Assembly (NCBI RefSeq): GCF_014650555.1
Contig: NZ_BMVE01000011.1
Coordinates: 1 to 64,000, forward strand
Length of the DNA: 64,000 bases
Direction of reading: 5' to 3'
From: Streptomyces goshikiensis
GTDB lineage: Bacteria > Actinomycetota > Actinomycetes > Streptomycetales > Streptomycetaceae
The position numbers and the translations under genes were made by a program. The first letter of the stretch is position 1, and each line of letters opens with the position of its first letter. Below, one piece after another: positions 17,585-26,148 of the stretch. The notes under the pieces are model-generated. The model ran no database searches and had not been told where the DNA came from. It saw nothing but the letters and a program-made list of their open reading frames with translations.

Positions 17585-17948
17585 GGGTATGGACGGTAGA
17601 CGGTGCGGTTTCCACATCCGGACGGCTTTAGTCCGAATCGTGACGCGGCCAAGTGCCTTGAATCTTGAGGGTTGAGGGAGTTCACACGCACTTAATGCAA
17701 GGTTCGTTTCGGGATCCGGCCACGATTCGACAGGCGCCGGACAAGCGGTTCCGTTATACGGAAACCGCACTCATGTCCGTTTTGGGCGTTTCCAAACTTT
17801 CCCGCGCCAATTTCTGACGATCTTGCAGTGGACATGGGGGATCACCATCCCTGACCGCCTGCGGTAGCGGTGGCAGCGGCGTCGGCAGCAACCCGGCCGA
17901 CGGCGGCGCGGGCCAGGGCGCGGCCGAGGCGCGGCCGGGGCGGGGCGG
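17585..17948. promoter_or_regulatory. Intergenic region before the permease
   Basis: No gene is supported in these 364 bp. The stretch 17620-17830 is AT-rich for this genome and probably holds the permease promoter. It contains an imperfect inverted repeat at 17745-17768 (GCGGTTCCGT / ACGGAAACCGC, one bulged base) that could be an operator. At 17851-17984 one plus-strand frame reads LTACGSGGSG like a lipoprotein start but has no signal peptide upstream. Confidence 0.45.
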
Positions 17949-19442
17949 TCAGCCCGGCCAGACGATCGACTGGAGCTCGCTGTAGGCGTGCAGGGCGTAC
18001 GAGCCCACGTCCCGGCCGACCCCCGACCGCTTGAAGCCGCCGAACGGCGCCTCCATGTTCCGGCCGATCGTGTTGATCCCGACCCCGCCCGCCCGCAGCC
18101 GCCGCGCCACGCGGAACGCGCGCGCCGAGTCCCCGGACCAGACGTAGCTCAGCAGGCCGAAATCGCTGTCGTTGGCGAGGGCCACCGCCTCGTCCTCGCC
18201 GCCCTCGAAGGGGACCACCACCACGACCGGGCCGAAGATCTCCTCCCGGACCACCCGCATCTCGTTCGTGCAGTCCACGAGGAGCGTCGGGGCGACGTAG
18301 AACCCCTTGCCCGCCTCCCCCACCACCGGGCGCTCGCCGCCGTACGCGATCCGCGCGCCCTCCTTCCGCCCCAGCTCCACGTACGACTCCACCCGGTCCC
18401 GGTGCGCCGCCGAGATCACCGGGCCGACCACCGTGCCGCGCACGGCCGGGTCCCCGACCTTCATGAAGGCCAGGTAGCCCGTCAGCTTCTCCACCAGCCG
18501 CTCGTAGACCGCCCGGTGGACGATCACCCGGGTCGGGGCGGTGCAGATCTGGCCGCTGTAGAAGGAGAAGGTCGTCCCGATCCCCAGCACCGCCGCGTCC
18601 AGGTCCGCGTCCTCGAAGACGATCGCCGCGCCCTTGCCGCCCAGCTCCATCAGCTGCCGCTTCATGGTCCGGCCGCAGACCTCGGCGATGCGCTGGCCGA
18701 CGCCCGTGGAGCCGGTGAACGACACCATGTCCACGTACGGGGAGGCCACGGCCGCCTCGCCCACCTCGACCGAGGCGCCGGACACCACGTTCACCACGCC
18801 CGCCGGGACACCCGCCTCGTGCAGCGCCTGCGCCATCCGGAACACCGACAGCGGGTCCTGCGGGGCCGGCTTGACCACCACCGTGTTGCCCATGGCCAGC
18901 GCCGGGGCCACCTTGCCCGCCGGGTTCGCCCACGGGTTGTTGTACGAGGTCACGCAGGTGACGACACCGACCGGCTGGCGCACCTCCAGCGCGCCCAGGA
19001 TGCTCGCCCTCCCCATCGGGCCGGCCTCGGTGACCTGCGGCGCGAGGCCCCGCTCCACCGGCTCCAGGGCGCCCCTGGCGTAGCGCCGGAACCGCGAGAC
19101 CCCGACGCCGACCTGCATCCCGCGGGCGATGCCCGGCGGCGCGCCCGTCTCGGCCTGGGCGAGGGCGGCCCACGGCTCGAACTCGCGCTGCATGACGTCG
19201 GCCGCCCGGTCGAGGATCGCGGCCCGCGCCCCGGGACTCGTACGGGACCAGCCCTCGAACGCCTCGGCGGCGGCGCGGGCGGCCTCCGCCACCTGGTCGC
19301 GGGAGGCCTCGGGGGCCAGGCCCACCACCGATTCGTCGGCCGGGTTGACCACCTCGTAGTGCCCGCCGGCGGGCTCCACCCACTCCCCGCCGATGTACAG
19401 CCGCTGCGGTCGCTGCGGTTCCTGCGGTTCCTGCGTGGTCAT
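17949..19442 (-). CDS. NAD(P)-dependent aldehyde dehydrogenase
   Basis: A 497-residue ALDH oxidising an aldehyde to an acid. Motifs in order are SYNNPWANPAGK (substrate/cofactor entry), VVKPAPQDP, FTGSTGVGQ (NAD binding), MELGGKGA (general base Glu) and FSFYSGQICTAPTR with the catalytic Cys. PFGGFKRSGVGR lies near the C-terminus. The start ATG (19442) overlaps the stop of the upstream amidohydrolase (ATGA), so the two are translationally coupled. The pair has no CTGACG operator in front of it but sits beside the regulon genes. Confidence 0.92.
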   Translation of the reverse strand: MTTQEPQEPQRPQRLYIGGEWVEPAGGHYEVVNPADESVVGLAPEASRDQVAEAARAAAEAFEGWSRTSPGARAAILDRAADVMQREFEPWAALAQAETGAPPGIARGMQVGVGVSRFRRYARGALEPVERGLAPQVTEAGPMGRASILGALEVRQPVGVVTCVTSYNNPWANPAGKVAPALAMGNTVVVKPAPQDPLSVFRMAQALHEAGVPAGVVNVVSGASVEVGEAAVASPYVDMVSFTGSTGVGQRIAEVCGRTMKRQLMELGGKGAAIVFEDADLDAAVLGIGTTFSFYSGQICTAPTRVIVHRAVYERLVEKLTGYLAFMKVGDPAVRGTVVGPVISAAHRDRVESYVELGRKEGARIAYGGERPVVGEAGKGFYVAPTLLVDCTNEMRVVREEIFGPVVVVVPFEGGEDEAVALANDSDFGLLSYVWSGDSARAFRVARRLRAGGVGINTIGRNMEAPFGGFKRSGVGRDVGSYALHAYSELQSIVWPG

Positions 19443-21178
19443 CGGGTGCTCACCGTCCTCGTGTCGCGGCCCGAGCGGAGCACGATCCCGGGGACCGCGC
19501 CCGTCACCTCGTCGTCGCGGATGGTCTCCACGCCGTTGACGCGTACGGAGACGATGCCGATCGCCCGCGCGTCGAGCCGGGGGCTGTCCCCGGGGAGGTC
19601 GTGCACGAGCGTCGCCGGGCCGGCCTCTATCCGCTCCGGGTCGAAGAGCACCAGGTCCGCGTGGAACCCCTCGGCGATCCGGCCGCGCTCGCGCAGGCCG
19701 AACAGCCGCGCCGGGTCGTCGGTGAGCATCCGTACCGCCTGCTCCAGCGGCACCAGCTTGCGGCCGCGCAGGCAGTCCCCGAGGAAGCGGGTCGTGTACG
19801 GGGCGCCGCACATGCGGTCCAGGTGCGCGCCGGCGTCGGAGCCGCCGAGCATGACGTCCTCGTGCTGCCAGGTCTCGGCGCGCAGGGCCCAGCTGGCGGG
19901 GTCGTTGTCGGTCGGCATCGGCCACAGGACGGTGCGCAGGTCGTCGTTGGCGCAGATCTCGACGAGGCAGTGGAAGGCGTCCTGGCCGCGTTCGGCGGCG
20001 ATGTCGTTCACGACGCGGCCGGAGAGGCCCTCGTTCTCCTTGCTGTACGTGTCACCGATGACGTAGCGCCCGAAGTTGGCGAGGCGGCGGAACACCCCGG
20101 CCTCCTTGCTGTCGGCACGGCGCAGCATCTCGGCCCGGATGGCGGGGTCGCGGAGCTTCTCGATCCGCTCGGGCACGGGCAGGGCCAGGACCTCGCCCCA
20201 GCCGGGGATCAGGTTGAGCGCGCAGAACGTGCCGAGGGACATGTTCATGGGGGTCAGGATCGGCATGGTCAGCGCGACGATCCGGCCGCCGCGGGCGCGG
20301 GCGCGCTCGCTCGGTGTCAGCTGGCGCGGGACGCGTTCGGGGACGGAGGCGTCGATGGTGAGGACGTTCCAGTTCAGGGGGCGCCCGGCGGCCGCGCTCA
20401 TCTCGACGAACAGGTCGATCTCCTCGTCGGAGAACTGGTCGAGACAGCCGGCGACGATCGCCTCCAGCTGGGTGCCCTCGTGTTCGCCGACGGCCCTCGA
20501 CAGGGCGAGGAGTTCGGCGGGCCGGGCGTGGCGGGAGGCGACGGGGGCGCCGGCGCCGTCGGAGTGGGTGGCCGACTGGGTGGTGGACAGGCCCCAGGCG
20601 CCGGCGTTCATGGCGTCGTGGAACAGGTCGAGCATCGCCCGGAGCTGCTCGGGGGTCGGCTGCCCGCCGATGGCGTCCTCGCCCATCACGTGCCGGCGCA
20701 GCGCGCAGTGGCCGACCATGAAACCGGCGTTGACGGCGATCCGGCCGTCGAGGGCGTCGAGGTACTCCCCGAAGGTGGACCAGGACCAGTCGACGCCCTC
20801 CTCCAGGGCCTTGAGGGCCATGCCCTCGACCTTGCTCATCATCCGGCGGGTGTAGTCGGCGTCCTCGGGGCGGGCCGGATTGAGGGGCGCGAGGGTGAAG
20901 CCGCAGTTGCCGGCGGCGACGGTGGTGACGCCGTGGTTCATGGAGGGGGTGGCGTACGGGTCCCAGAACAGCTGGGCGTCGTAGTGGGTGTGGGGGTCGA
21001 CGAACCCGGGGGCCAGGACGAGACCGGTGGCGTCCTCGACGGTCCGCGCCCCCTCGGTGACGGTGCCGGGCCCGGCGATGACGGCGATCCGCCCGTCCCG
21101 GATCCCGACGTCGGCGACGTACCCGGCCGCGCCGGTCCCGTCCACGACGGTGGCTCCCTTGATCAGGTGGTCGAGCAT
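19439..21178 (-). CDS. N-acyl-D-amino-acid deacylase family amidohydrolase
   Basis: A 579-residue metal-dependent amidohydrolase of the D-aminoacylase family (amidohydrolase 3). It has the N-terminal beta domain beginning LIKGATVVDGTG, the metal site GFVDPHTHYDAQL and the loop TVAAGNCGFTLAPL. A late D-containing segment MLGGSDAGAHLDRMCG supplies the catalytic Asp. Relatives remove acyl groups from N-acyl-D-amino acids or related amides. It is the first gene of a two-gene operon with the aldehyde dehydrogenase. The substrate is unknown. Confidence 0.9.
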   Translation of the reverse strand: MLDHLIKGATVVDGTGAAGYVADVGIRDGRIAVIAGPGTVTEGARTVEDATGLVLAPGFVDPHTHYDAQLFWDPYATPSMNHGVTTVAAGNCGFTLAPLNPARPEDADYTRRMMSKVEGMALKALEEGVDWSWSTFGEYLDALDGRIAVNAGFMVGHCALRRHVMGEDAIGGQPTPEQLRAMLDLFHDAMNAGAWGLSTTQSATHSDGAGAPVASRHARPAELLALSRAVGEHEGTQLEAIVAGCLDQFSDEEIDLFVEMSAAAGRPLNWNVLTIDASVPERVPRQLTPSERARARGGRIVALTMPILTPMNMSLGTFCALNLIPGWGEVLALPVPERIEKLRDPAIRAEMLRRADSKEAGVFRRLANFGRYVIGDTYSKENEGLSGRVVNDIAAERGQDAFHCLVEICANDDLRTVLWPMPTDNDPASWALRAETWQHEDVMLGGSDAGAHLDRMCGAPYTTRFLGDCLRGRKLVPLEQAVRMLTDDPARLFGLRERGRIAEGFHADLVLFDPERIEAGPATLVHDLPGDSPRLDARAIGIVSVRVNGVETIRDDEVTGAVPGIVLRSGRDTRTVSTR

Positions 21179-21785
21179 GACGTCCCTTCCTCCTCCACTA
21201 CCGCTCCGCTACCGCTGCTCCTCAAGAAACCCCGACGCCTCCGCACCCCTGCGCCACCCCCAGCCGCCCGGCTCCCGGCTCCCGGCGCCTTCCGGTCCCG
21301 CCGGGGCCAAGTTCAGCCTCGCCGGCGCCCCTGCCCTGCCCGCACCATCCGGTCCGGCCGGGGCCAATTCCAGCCTCGCCGGCGTTTGAGTGGGGGTCCC
21401 CCCGGACGGAGTCTGGGGGAGGGTCCGGGCGGAGCCCGGTGCCCGGCGGAGCCGGGTTCCCTGGGGTGCCGCCCCAGACCCCGCGCCTCAAACGCCGGCG
21501 AGGCTAGGGGCGGGTGCGGCGCCGCTGTTGGGGGCCAGCCCCCAAACCCCCGCGCCTCAAACGCCGGCGAGGCTGAACTTGCCCCGGCGAGGCTGGGGGG
21601 CGCCGGCCAGGCGGGGGCTCCGGCACGGCCGGGGTTGCCGGCACGCCCGAGGGTGTCGGCACGGCTGAAGGGGCCGGCCAGGCCAAGGGTGGTCCGGCCG
21701 GAGGCACGGGCAGGCCGCTGCCCGCGCCTCCGGCCGGTCCGGGTACGGCGGTCCGGGAAACCGCCGCCCCCGTTCCCCCGCCGGC
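21179..21785. repeat. Intergenic region with GCCGGCGTTTGAG repeats
   Basis: These 607 bp hold no supported gene. Four copies of a short repeat are present: CAGCCTCGCCGGCG at 21314-21327, CAGCCTCGCCGGCGTTTGAG at 21371-21390, and the inverse CCTCAAACGCCGGCGAGGCT at 21486-21505 (first C at 21486) and 21555-21574. The same word is, as far as I recall, a common intergenic repeat in Streptomyces. Copies in opposite orientation can pair, so the region may terminate transcripts from the two flanking minus-strand genes. The amidohydrolase promoter should lie near 21180-21240. Confidence 0.7.
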
Positions 21786-22916
21786 TCAGACGGCCTGGCG
21801 GAAGCGCGTGGTGCGGTGCACCGGATCCGTGTCGATCTCCGGGATGACGTGCTCCCCGATCAGCCTGATCGTCGTCATCGTGTCCTCGTACGACACCCCC
21901 GTCGGCAGGCCGAAGGACAGCTGGTCCGCGCCCGCCTGCTCCCACCGCTTGCACTGGGCCTTGACCTCGGACGGATCGCCGCAGATCAGCAGCTCCTCGG
22001 CGATGAGGAGTTCGATGATCTCCGCGTTGTACTCCGGCAGGATCTCCGGCCACTGCGGGATCGCCTCCGGCCGCGGAAACGTGTCGTGGTAGCGGAAGAC
22101 CAGCGACTGGAAGCGGTTCATGTTCGCGTTGACCGCGATCTCGACCGCCTTGTCGTGCGTCTCCGCACAGATCGCCGTCGAGGTGACCATGACGTTGTCG
22201 TTGACGAACGCCCCGATCGCCTTGGCCTCCTGGATGGCCGTCTTGTACTGCTCCAGCACCCACTCCATGTCGGAGACCTTCTGGACGCTGAACCCCAGGA
22301 CCCCGAGGCCCTTCTTCGCCGCCATCGCGTACGAGGAGGGCGACCCGGCGGCGTACCACATGGCCGGGTGGGCCTTGCCGTACGGCTTGGGGAAGATCTT
22401 CCGCGGCGGGAGCGACCAGTGCTTGCCCTGGAACCCCTCGTATTCCTCCTGGAGGAACATCTTGGGGAACTCCGCGATGGTCTCCTCCCAGATCTCCTTG
22501 GTGTGGTTCATGTCCGTGATGCCGGGCATGAAGCCGAGGATCTCGTGGCTGCCGGCGCCGCGCCCGGTGCCGAACTCGAAGCGCCCCCGGGAGAGGTGGT
22601 CGAGCATGGTGACCTTCTCGGCCACCTTCACCGGGTGGTTGACGGGGGCGAGCGGGTTGAAGATGCCGGAGCCGAGGTGGATGCGCTCGGTGGCGTGGGC
22701 GAGGTAGGCGAGGAACACCTCGTTCGCCGACAGGTGCGAGTACTCCTCCAGGAAGTGGTGCTCGGAGGCCCAGGCGTACTTGAAGCCGGACTTGTCGGCC
22801 TGGATGACGTACTCGGTCTCCTCGACGAGCGCCTTGTGCTCCGCCTCGGGGTCGACCTTGGACCGCGCCTCAGGCACGTATCCCTGCACGAAGAGCCCGA
22901 ATTCCAAGGGGTTCAC
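21786..22916 (-). CDS. LLM-class flavin/F420-dependent oxidoreductase
   Basis: A 376-residue bacterial-luciferase-like monooxygenase/oxidoreductase starting at GTG 22916. Visible family blocks are SEHHFLEEYSHLSAN, ERIHLGSGIFNPLAPVNHPVKVAEKV and MLDHLSRGRFEFGTGRGAGS. It is the longer subgroup (about 375 aa) seen with steroid- and acyl-CoA-degrading genes in actinobacteria. Two operators (22929-22945, 22991-23005) lie directly upstream. It may have its own promoter as well as read-through from the SDR gene. Confidence 0.9.
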   Translation of the reverse strand: MNPLEFGLFVQGYVPEARSKVDPEAEHKALVEETEYVIQADKSGFKYAWASEHHFLEEYSHLSANEVFLAYLAHATERIHLGSGIFNPLAPVNHPVKVAEKVTMLDHLSRGRFEFGTGRGAGSHEILGFMPGITDMNHTKEIWEETIAEFPKMFLQEEYEGFQGKHWSLPPRKIFPKPYGKAHPAMWYAAGSPSSYAMAAKKGLGVLGFSVQKVSDMEWVLEQYKTAIQEAKAIGAFVNDNVMVTSTAICAETHDKAVEIAVNANMNRFQSLVFRYHDTFPRPEAIPQWPEILPEYNAEIIELLIAEELLICGDPSEVKAQCKRWEQAGADQLSFGLPTGVSYEDTMTTIRLIGEHVIPEIDTDPVHRTTRFRQAV

Positions 22917-22928
22917 CGTCCTTAGGTT

Positions 22929-22945
22929 TCTGACGTGTCGTCAGA
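22929..22945. promoter_or_regulatory. CTGACG-N3-CGTCAG operator before LLM gene
   Basis: TCTGACG-TGT-CGTCAGA, a perfect 7+3+7 inverted repeat ending 13 bp before the GTG start of the minus-strand LLM gene. This overlaps the place where the mRNA start or ribosome site must be. Confidence 0.85.
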
Positions 22946-22990
22946 TTTGATGCCCCGACTGTTCCACCGCCGGGGCGGGAGCGTCAATAC

Positions 22991-23005
22991 CTGACGCCTC
23001 ATCAG
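22991..23005. promoter_or_regulatory. Second, one-mismatch operator before LLM gene
   Basis: CTGACG-CCT-CATCAG, one mismatch from the consensus, 61 bp from the perfect site at 22929-22945. A TTGACG hexamer on the minus strand at about 22982-22987 lies between the two sites and could be a -35 box. Confidence 0.65.
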
Positions 23006-23016
23006 ATCTGGTCGGG

Positions 23017-23805
23017 TCAGAGGATGCTGACGCCCGCCATCCAGCCGCCGTCGATCACGAACGGCTGCCCCGTGATGTACGAGGAGTCCTCGCTGGTCAG
23101 GAACAGGGCGAGGCGGGCGATCTCCTCCGGCCGCCCGACCCGGCCCATCGGCACCACCCGCCGGTAGAGCTCCGCCATGGCGTCCCGGGACTCGGCGGTC
23201 GGCCCGGCCGGATCCAGCAGCCCCGGATTGGCCATCGGGGTGTCGACGGCGCCGGGGCACATCGCGTTGACCCGGATGTTCTTCGCGGCCAGCTCCAGCG
23301 CGGCGACCCGGGTCAGCCCGAGGATCGCCGCCTTGGTGGCCGCGTACGCGCCGACGTACGCCATGCCCGTGAGCCCCGTGTAGGAGGAGGTGTTGACGAT
23401 CGTGCCGCCGCCCGCCGCCTCGATCTCGGGCGCGACCGCCTTGATGCCGAGGAAGGCACCGACCTGGTTGACCTGCACGACCTGCTGGAACTCCGCCAGC
23501 GGCGTCGCGGTCAGCTCGTTGAACCGGAGGATGCCGGCGTTGTTGACCAGGCCGTCGACCGACCCCCCGAACGCCTCCTTCGCGGTGGCGACGGCGGCGG
23601 CCCAGTCCTCCTCGCGGCTCACGTCCAGCCGTACGTACCGGGCGCGGTCCTCCCCGATGTCCTTGGCGACGGCGGCTCCCCGCTCGTCCAGTACGTCGCC
23701 GAGCAGCACCCTGGCGCCCTCGGCGGCGAAGAGGCGGGCCTCCTGCTCGCCCTGGCCGCGCGCCGCACCGGTGATGACGACGACGCGCCCGTCCAGCTTG
23801 CCCAT
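23017..23805 (-). CDS. SDR oxidoreductase (hydroxysteroid dehydrogenase-like)
   Basis: A 262-residue classical SDR. It has the cofactor motif TGAARGQG (residues 12-19), NNAG, the catalytic Ser in NTSSYTG, and YAATK with the catalytic Tyr and Lys. The pattern matches the 3-alpha(or 20-beta)-hydroxysteroid dehydrogenase group, though such names often over-reach. The start is ATG 23805, 18 bp after the LLM gene's stop, so it is co-transcribed with it under the operator at 24858-24872. It probably oxidises a hydroxyacyl or ring alcohol intermediate. Confidence 0.9.
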   Translation of the reverse strand: MGKLDGRVVVITGAARGQGEQEARLFAAEGARVLLGDVLDERGAAVAKDIGEDRARYVRLDVSREEDWAAAVATAKEAFGGSVDGLVNNAGILRFNELTATPLAEFQQVVQVNQVGAFLGIKAVAPEIEAAGGGTIVNTSSYTGLTGMAYVGAYAATKAAILGLTRVAALELAAKNIRVNAMCPGAVDTPMANPGLLDPAGPTAESRDAMAELYRRVVPMGRVGRPEEIARLALFLTSEDSSYITGQPFVIDGGWMAGVSIL

Positions 23806-23822
23806 GGCCCTGCCCCCTGCTC

Positions 23823-24770
23823 CTAGTCGTTGAGAAGCGGGGCGACCCCGTCTCCGAAAGCGGTGATCTGGTCGGTGAGTTCGGCGCGGTCGCGGCTGCG
23901 GAAGCGGACCTGGATCTGGTCCACGCCGAGCGCCTTGTACGCGCGCAGGGACTCGGCGAGCGCCTCCGCCTTCCCGGTGAGGGCCCGGCGGCCGGTGTCC
24001 CAGCCGGGCTCGCCCACGTAGAGCGGCTCGGTGATCGCCCCGATCTCGATCGGGGCGGTGACCCCGGCGGCCTGCCGCAGCTCCCTGATACGGGCGATCT
24101 GTGCCGGGATCCGCTCGCGCGGGTCGCCCTGCGGGAGCCAGCCGTCGCCGCGGACGGCGGCCCGGCGCAGGGCGGCGGGCGAGGAGCCGCCGACCCAGAC
24201 GGGGATCCGCGGCTGGGCGGGGCGGGGCAGCTGGCCGAGGTCGCGGAACGCGAACAGCTCGCCCTCGAACCGCGGGTACTCCTCGGGCCCGAGGGCGGCG
24301 CGCAGCGCGTCGAGGGTCTCGTCGAGGAGGGCGCCGCGGCGGGCGAAGTCGATGCCGAGGACCTCGAACTCCTCCTGGACGTGCCCGGCGCCGACGCCGA
24401 GGATCAGGCGGCCGCCGCTGAGGTGGTCGAGGGTGGCGTACTGCTTGGCGCTGATCAGCGGGTGGCGCAGGCCGACGATCGCGACGTGGCTCAGCAGCCG
24501 GACGCGCTCGGTGATCCCGGCGAGGAAGGAGAGGGTGGCGACCGGGTCATACCAGACGGTGCTCATGGGGCCGGCGAGGCGGCGCGGGATGGCCACGTGG
24601 TCGCAGGTGGCCAGGTATCCGAACCCGGCCCGGTCGGCGGCCCTGGCCACCCCGGCGAGGTCGGCGGCGGTGGCCGTCGCCTCCCAGGGCTCGGCGTAGA
24701 TGGTGCTCTGCGACTGGATCGGGAGCTGCATCCCGTACTCCAGCCGGCCTTCCGCAAACACGCGCGCCAT
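23823..24770 (-). CDS. LLM-class F420-dependent oxidoreductase, TIGR03619-like
   Basis: A 315-residue luciferase-like protein. YGMQLPIQSQS near the start, ATCDHVAIPRRLAG, and YATLDHLSGGRLILGVGAGHVQEEFEVLG are characteristic. The start at ATG 24770 (MARVFAEGRLE) is preferred because the preceding stretch is Arg-rich and unlike the family; ATG 24833 is the alternative. First gene of an operon with the SDR at 23017 and probably the LLM gene at 21786. The operator at 24858-24872 lies just upstream. Confidence 0.88.
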   Translation of the reverse strand: MARVFAEGRLEYGMQLPIQSQSTIYAEPWEATATAADLAGVARAADRAGFGYLATCDHVAIPRRLAGPMSTVWYDPVATLSFLAGITERVRLLSHVAIVGLRHPLISAKQYATLDHLSGGRLILGVGAGHVQEEFEVLGIDFARRGALLDETLDALRAALGPEEYPRFEGELFAFRDLGQLPRPAQPRIPVWVGGSSPAALRRAAVRGDGWLPQGDPRERIPAQIARIRELRQAAGVTAPIEIGAITEPLYVGEPGWDTGRRALTGKAEALAESLRAYKALGVDQIQVRFRSRDRAELTDQITAFGDGVAPLLND

Positions 24771-24857
24771 GCCGTCCCCGCCCCGCTTCCGCCGTCGCCG
24801 GTCCCGTCGCCTGCGTCCGCCGATTCGTCCCATCGGCTCCGGGGGCCATCGTCGTAG

Positions 24858-24872
24858 CTGACGGTCCGTCAG
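24858..24872. promoter_or_regulatory. CTGACG-N3-CGTCAG operator before LLM-SDR operon
   Basis: CTGACG-GTC-CGTCAG, perfect 6+3+6. It lies 88 bp before the preferred LLM start (24770) and 25 bp before the alternative one (24833). Confidence 0.85.
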
Positions 24873-24935
24873 GCAAGGGGGCCGACGGACCGCGCTGGGG
24901 GAACGCGGCGTCGCCCCCGCCCCGGACCGGCCCGG

Positions 24936-24998
24936 GGGGATGGGCGGGAGAGACGGGAGAGGTGGGAGAGGCGGGGGGCGGGAGAGGCGGGGGGACGG
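24936..24998 (+). repeat. G-rich GGGAGA repeat tract
   Basis: A purine tract with repeated (GGGAGAGGC/GGGAGAGAC) units and G-runs on the plus strand, between the L,D-transpeptidase end and the LLM promoter. Four or more G3 runs could allow a quadruplex. No gene. Confidence 0.5.
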
Positions 24999-25035
24999 GT
25001 CCTGATCATCCCGGCCCCCACCCCCTGAGCCCCGC

Positions 25036-25845
25036 TCAGAAGCCGGCCGGTCCCATCGCGATGACCGGGTGGGCCGCCGGGTCCAGGGACTGCAGAAGGG
25101 CCTTCATGGCCTCCTTCGGAATGCCGACGCAGCCCTGCGAGGGGCCGTCGTGGTCGACGTGGAGCCAGATGTTGCCGCCCTTGTCCTCGCCGTCCGGCTG
25201 CCTCGGGTCGAGCGGGGACACCCCGCGCTCACGGTTGAAGTCGATCGCGACGACGTAGTCGAAGGCACCGGCCAGGGACTCGCCGTTCACGCCCTGCCCC
25301 GAGGGGACGAAGAGGCGGCTGCGGTCGTACGGGAACTTCGTACCGGGCGGCTTCGGCAGCAGGCCGCCCGCGTCGGTCAGGGAGAACACGCCCATCGGGG
25401 TCGTCAGGTCCCCCTGCGTGCGCTCGGCGGGCGGGGACCATCCGTGGGCCCCGTTGCGGGCCGGCCAGGTCGCGTCCGGGGCCCAGTCGGAGCCCGGCCC
25501 GGGCCGGCTGTACAGGGTCAGGGTGGACTCCGAGGAGTCCTCCGCCTTTCCGGTGACCAGGACCAGCTGGCGGGCGTTCCCCGGGATCCTGGCCAGGGTC
25601 TCGTCACTGACGCCGGTCAGGCCCTGGGAGGGGTCGCGCGCGGTGCGGGCGGCCGCGCGGTCGGCCGCGGCCACCGACGCCGCGGCCGCCGTCGGGCGGT
25701 CGTCGAGCGCGCGGGAGCCGCGCGCACCGTCCGGCTTGTCGTGCGGGGCGTTGACCCAGGCCGCCGTGGCGGCGAGCAGGCCGAGCGCGGCCGCGACGGC
25801 GACGCGCTTCGACGTACGGGAGCGGGCTCGGACGTGCTGGCTCAT
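25036..25845 (-). CDS. Secreted L,D-transpeptidase (YkuD fold)
   Basis: A 269-residue protein with an N-terminal membrane anchor or signal segment (VAVAAALGLLAATAAWV) and a YkuD catalytic domain. The active-site block is LHVDHDGPSQGCVGIP with nucleophile C239 and the partner His upstream; the usual S-x-G-C-R is S-Q-G-C-V here. These enzymes cross-link peptidoglycan 3-3 or attach proteins to it outside the membrane. Single gene, transcribed away from the LLM operon promoter. The Val after Cys places it in the variant branch common in Streptomyces. Confidence 0.88.
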   Translation of the reverse strand: MSQHVRARSRTSKRVAVAAALGLLAATAAWVNAPHDKPDGARGSRALDDRPTAAAASVAAADRAAARTARDPSQGLTGVSDETLARIPGNARQLVLVTGKAEDSSESTLTLYSRPGPGSDWAPDATWPARNGAHGWSPPAERTQGDLTTPMGVFSLTDAGGLLPKPPGTKFPYDRSRLFVPSGQGVNGESLAGAFDYVVAIDFNRERGVSPLDPRQPDGEDKGGNIWLHVDHDGPSQGCVGIPKEAMKALLQSLDPAAHPVIAMGPAGF

Positions 25846-26148
25846 TGTTCCGACCGTACACAGCCGATCCCCAGTTCCCCGGTGGGCGCGAACTCCCGGG
25901 TGTCGCGAACCCGCGATTCAACCGAAGCGGGACCACGGCCGGCACTCCGTCAGCGGAGGCGGCCGGCCCGATCCGGCCGCCCGGGCGGTTGTGGCGTACC
26001 GCGCGCCGGCCGGCAGCTTCCCACCAGATGGCCCAGCAGCGCGCGGCCGCCGGTCACGGTCAGCGGCGCGAGGGCCCGGCCCCTCCCCGACGCCGGCGCT
26101 CCGGACGGGGTGGGCGGCGGCGCGCACCGCACCGCCACCCCCCACCGC
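25846..26148. other. Intergenic region, 303 bp
   Basis: I see no gene. The end near 25850-25900 should hold the L,D-transpeptidase promoter. A 7-bp inverted repeat (25937-25943 with 25962-25968, GGCCGGC/GCCGGCC) may be a weak terminator for the FG-GAP gene. Confidence 0.4.

Noticed and set aside
17851..17984. Lipoprotein-like start LTACGSGG in the permease/ALDH gap
   Set aside because: There is no signal peptide or start codon upstream in frame, and it runs into the aldehyde dehydrogenase end; too short to support.
25607..25620. CTGAC-N4-GTCAG word resembling the operator
   Set aside because: Wrong spacing (5+4+5) and inside the L,D-transpeptidase coding sequence.
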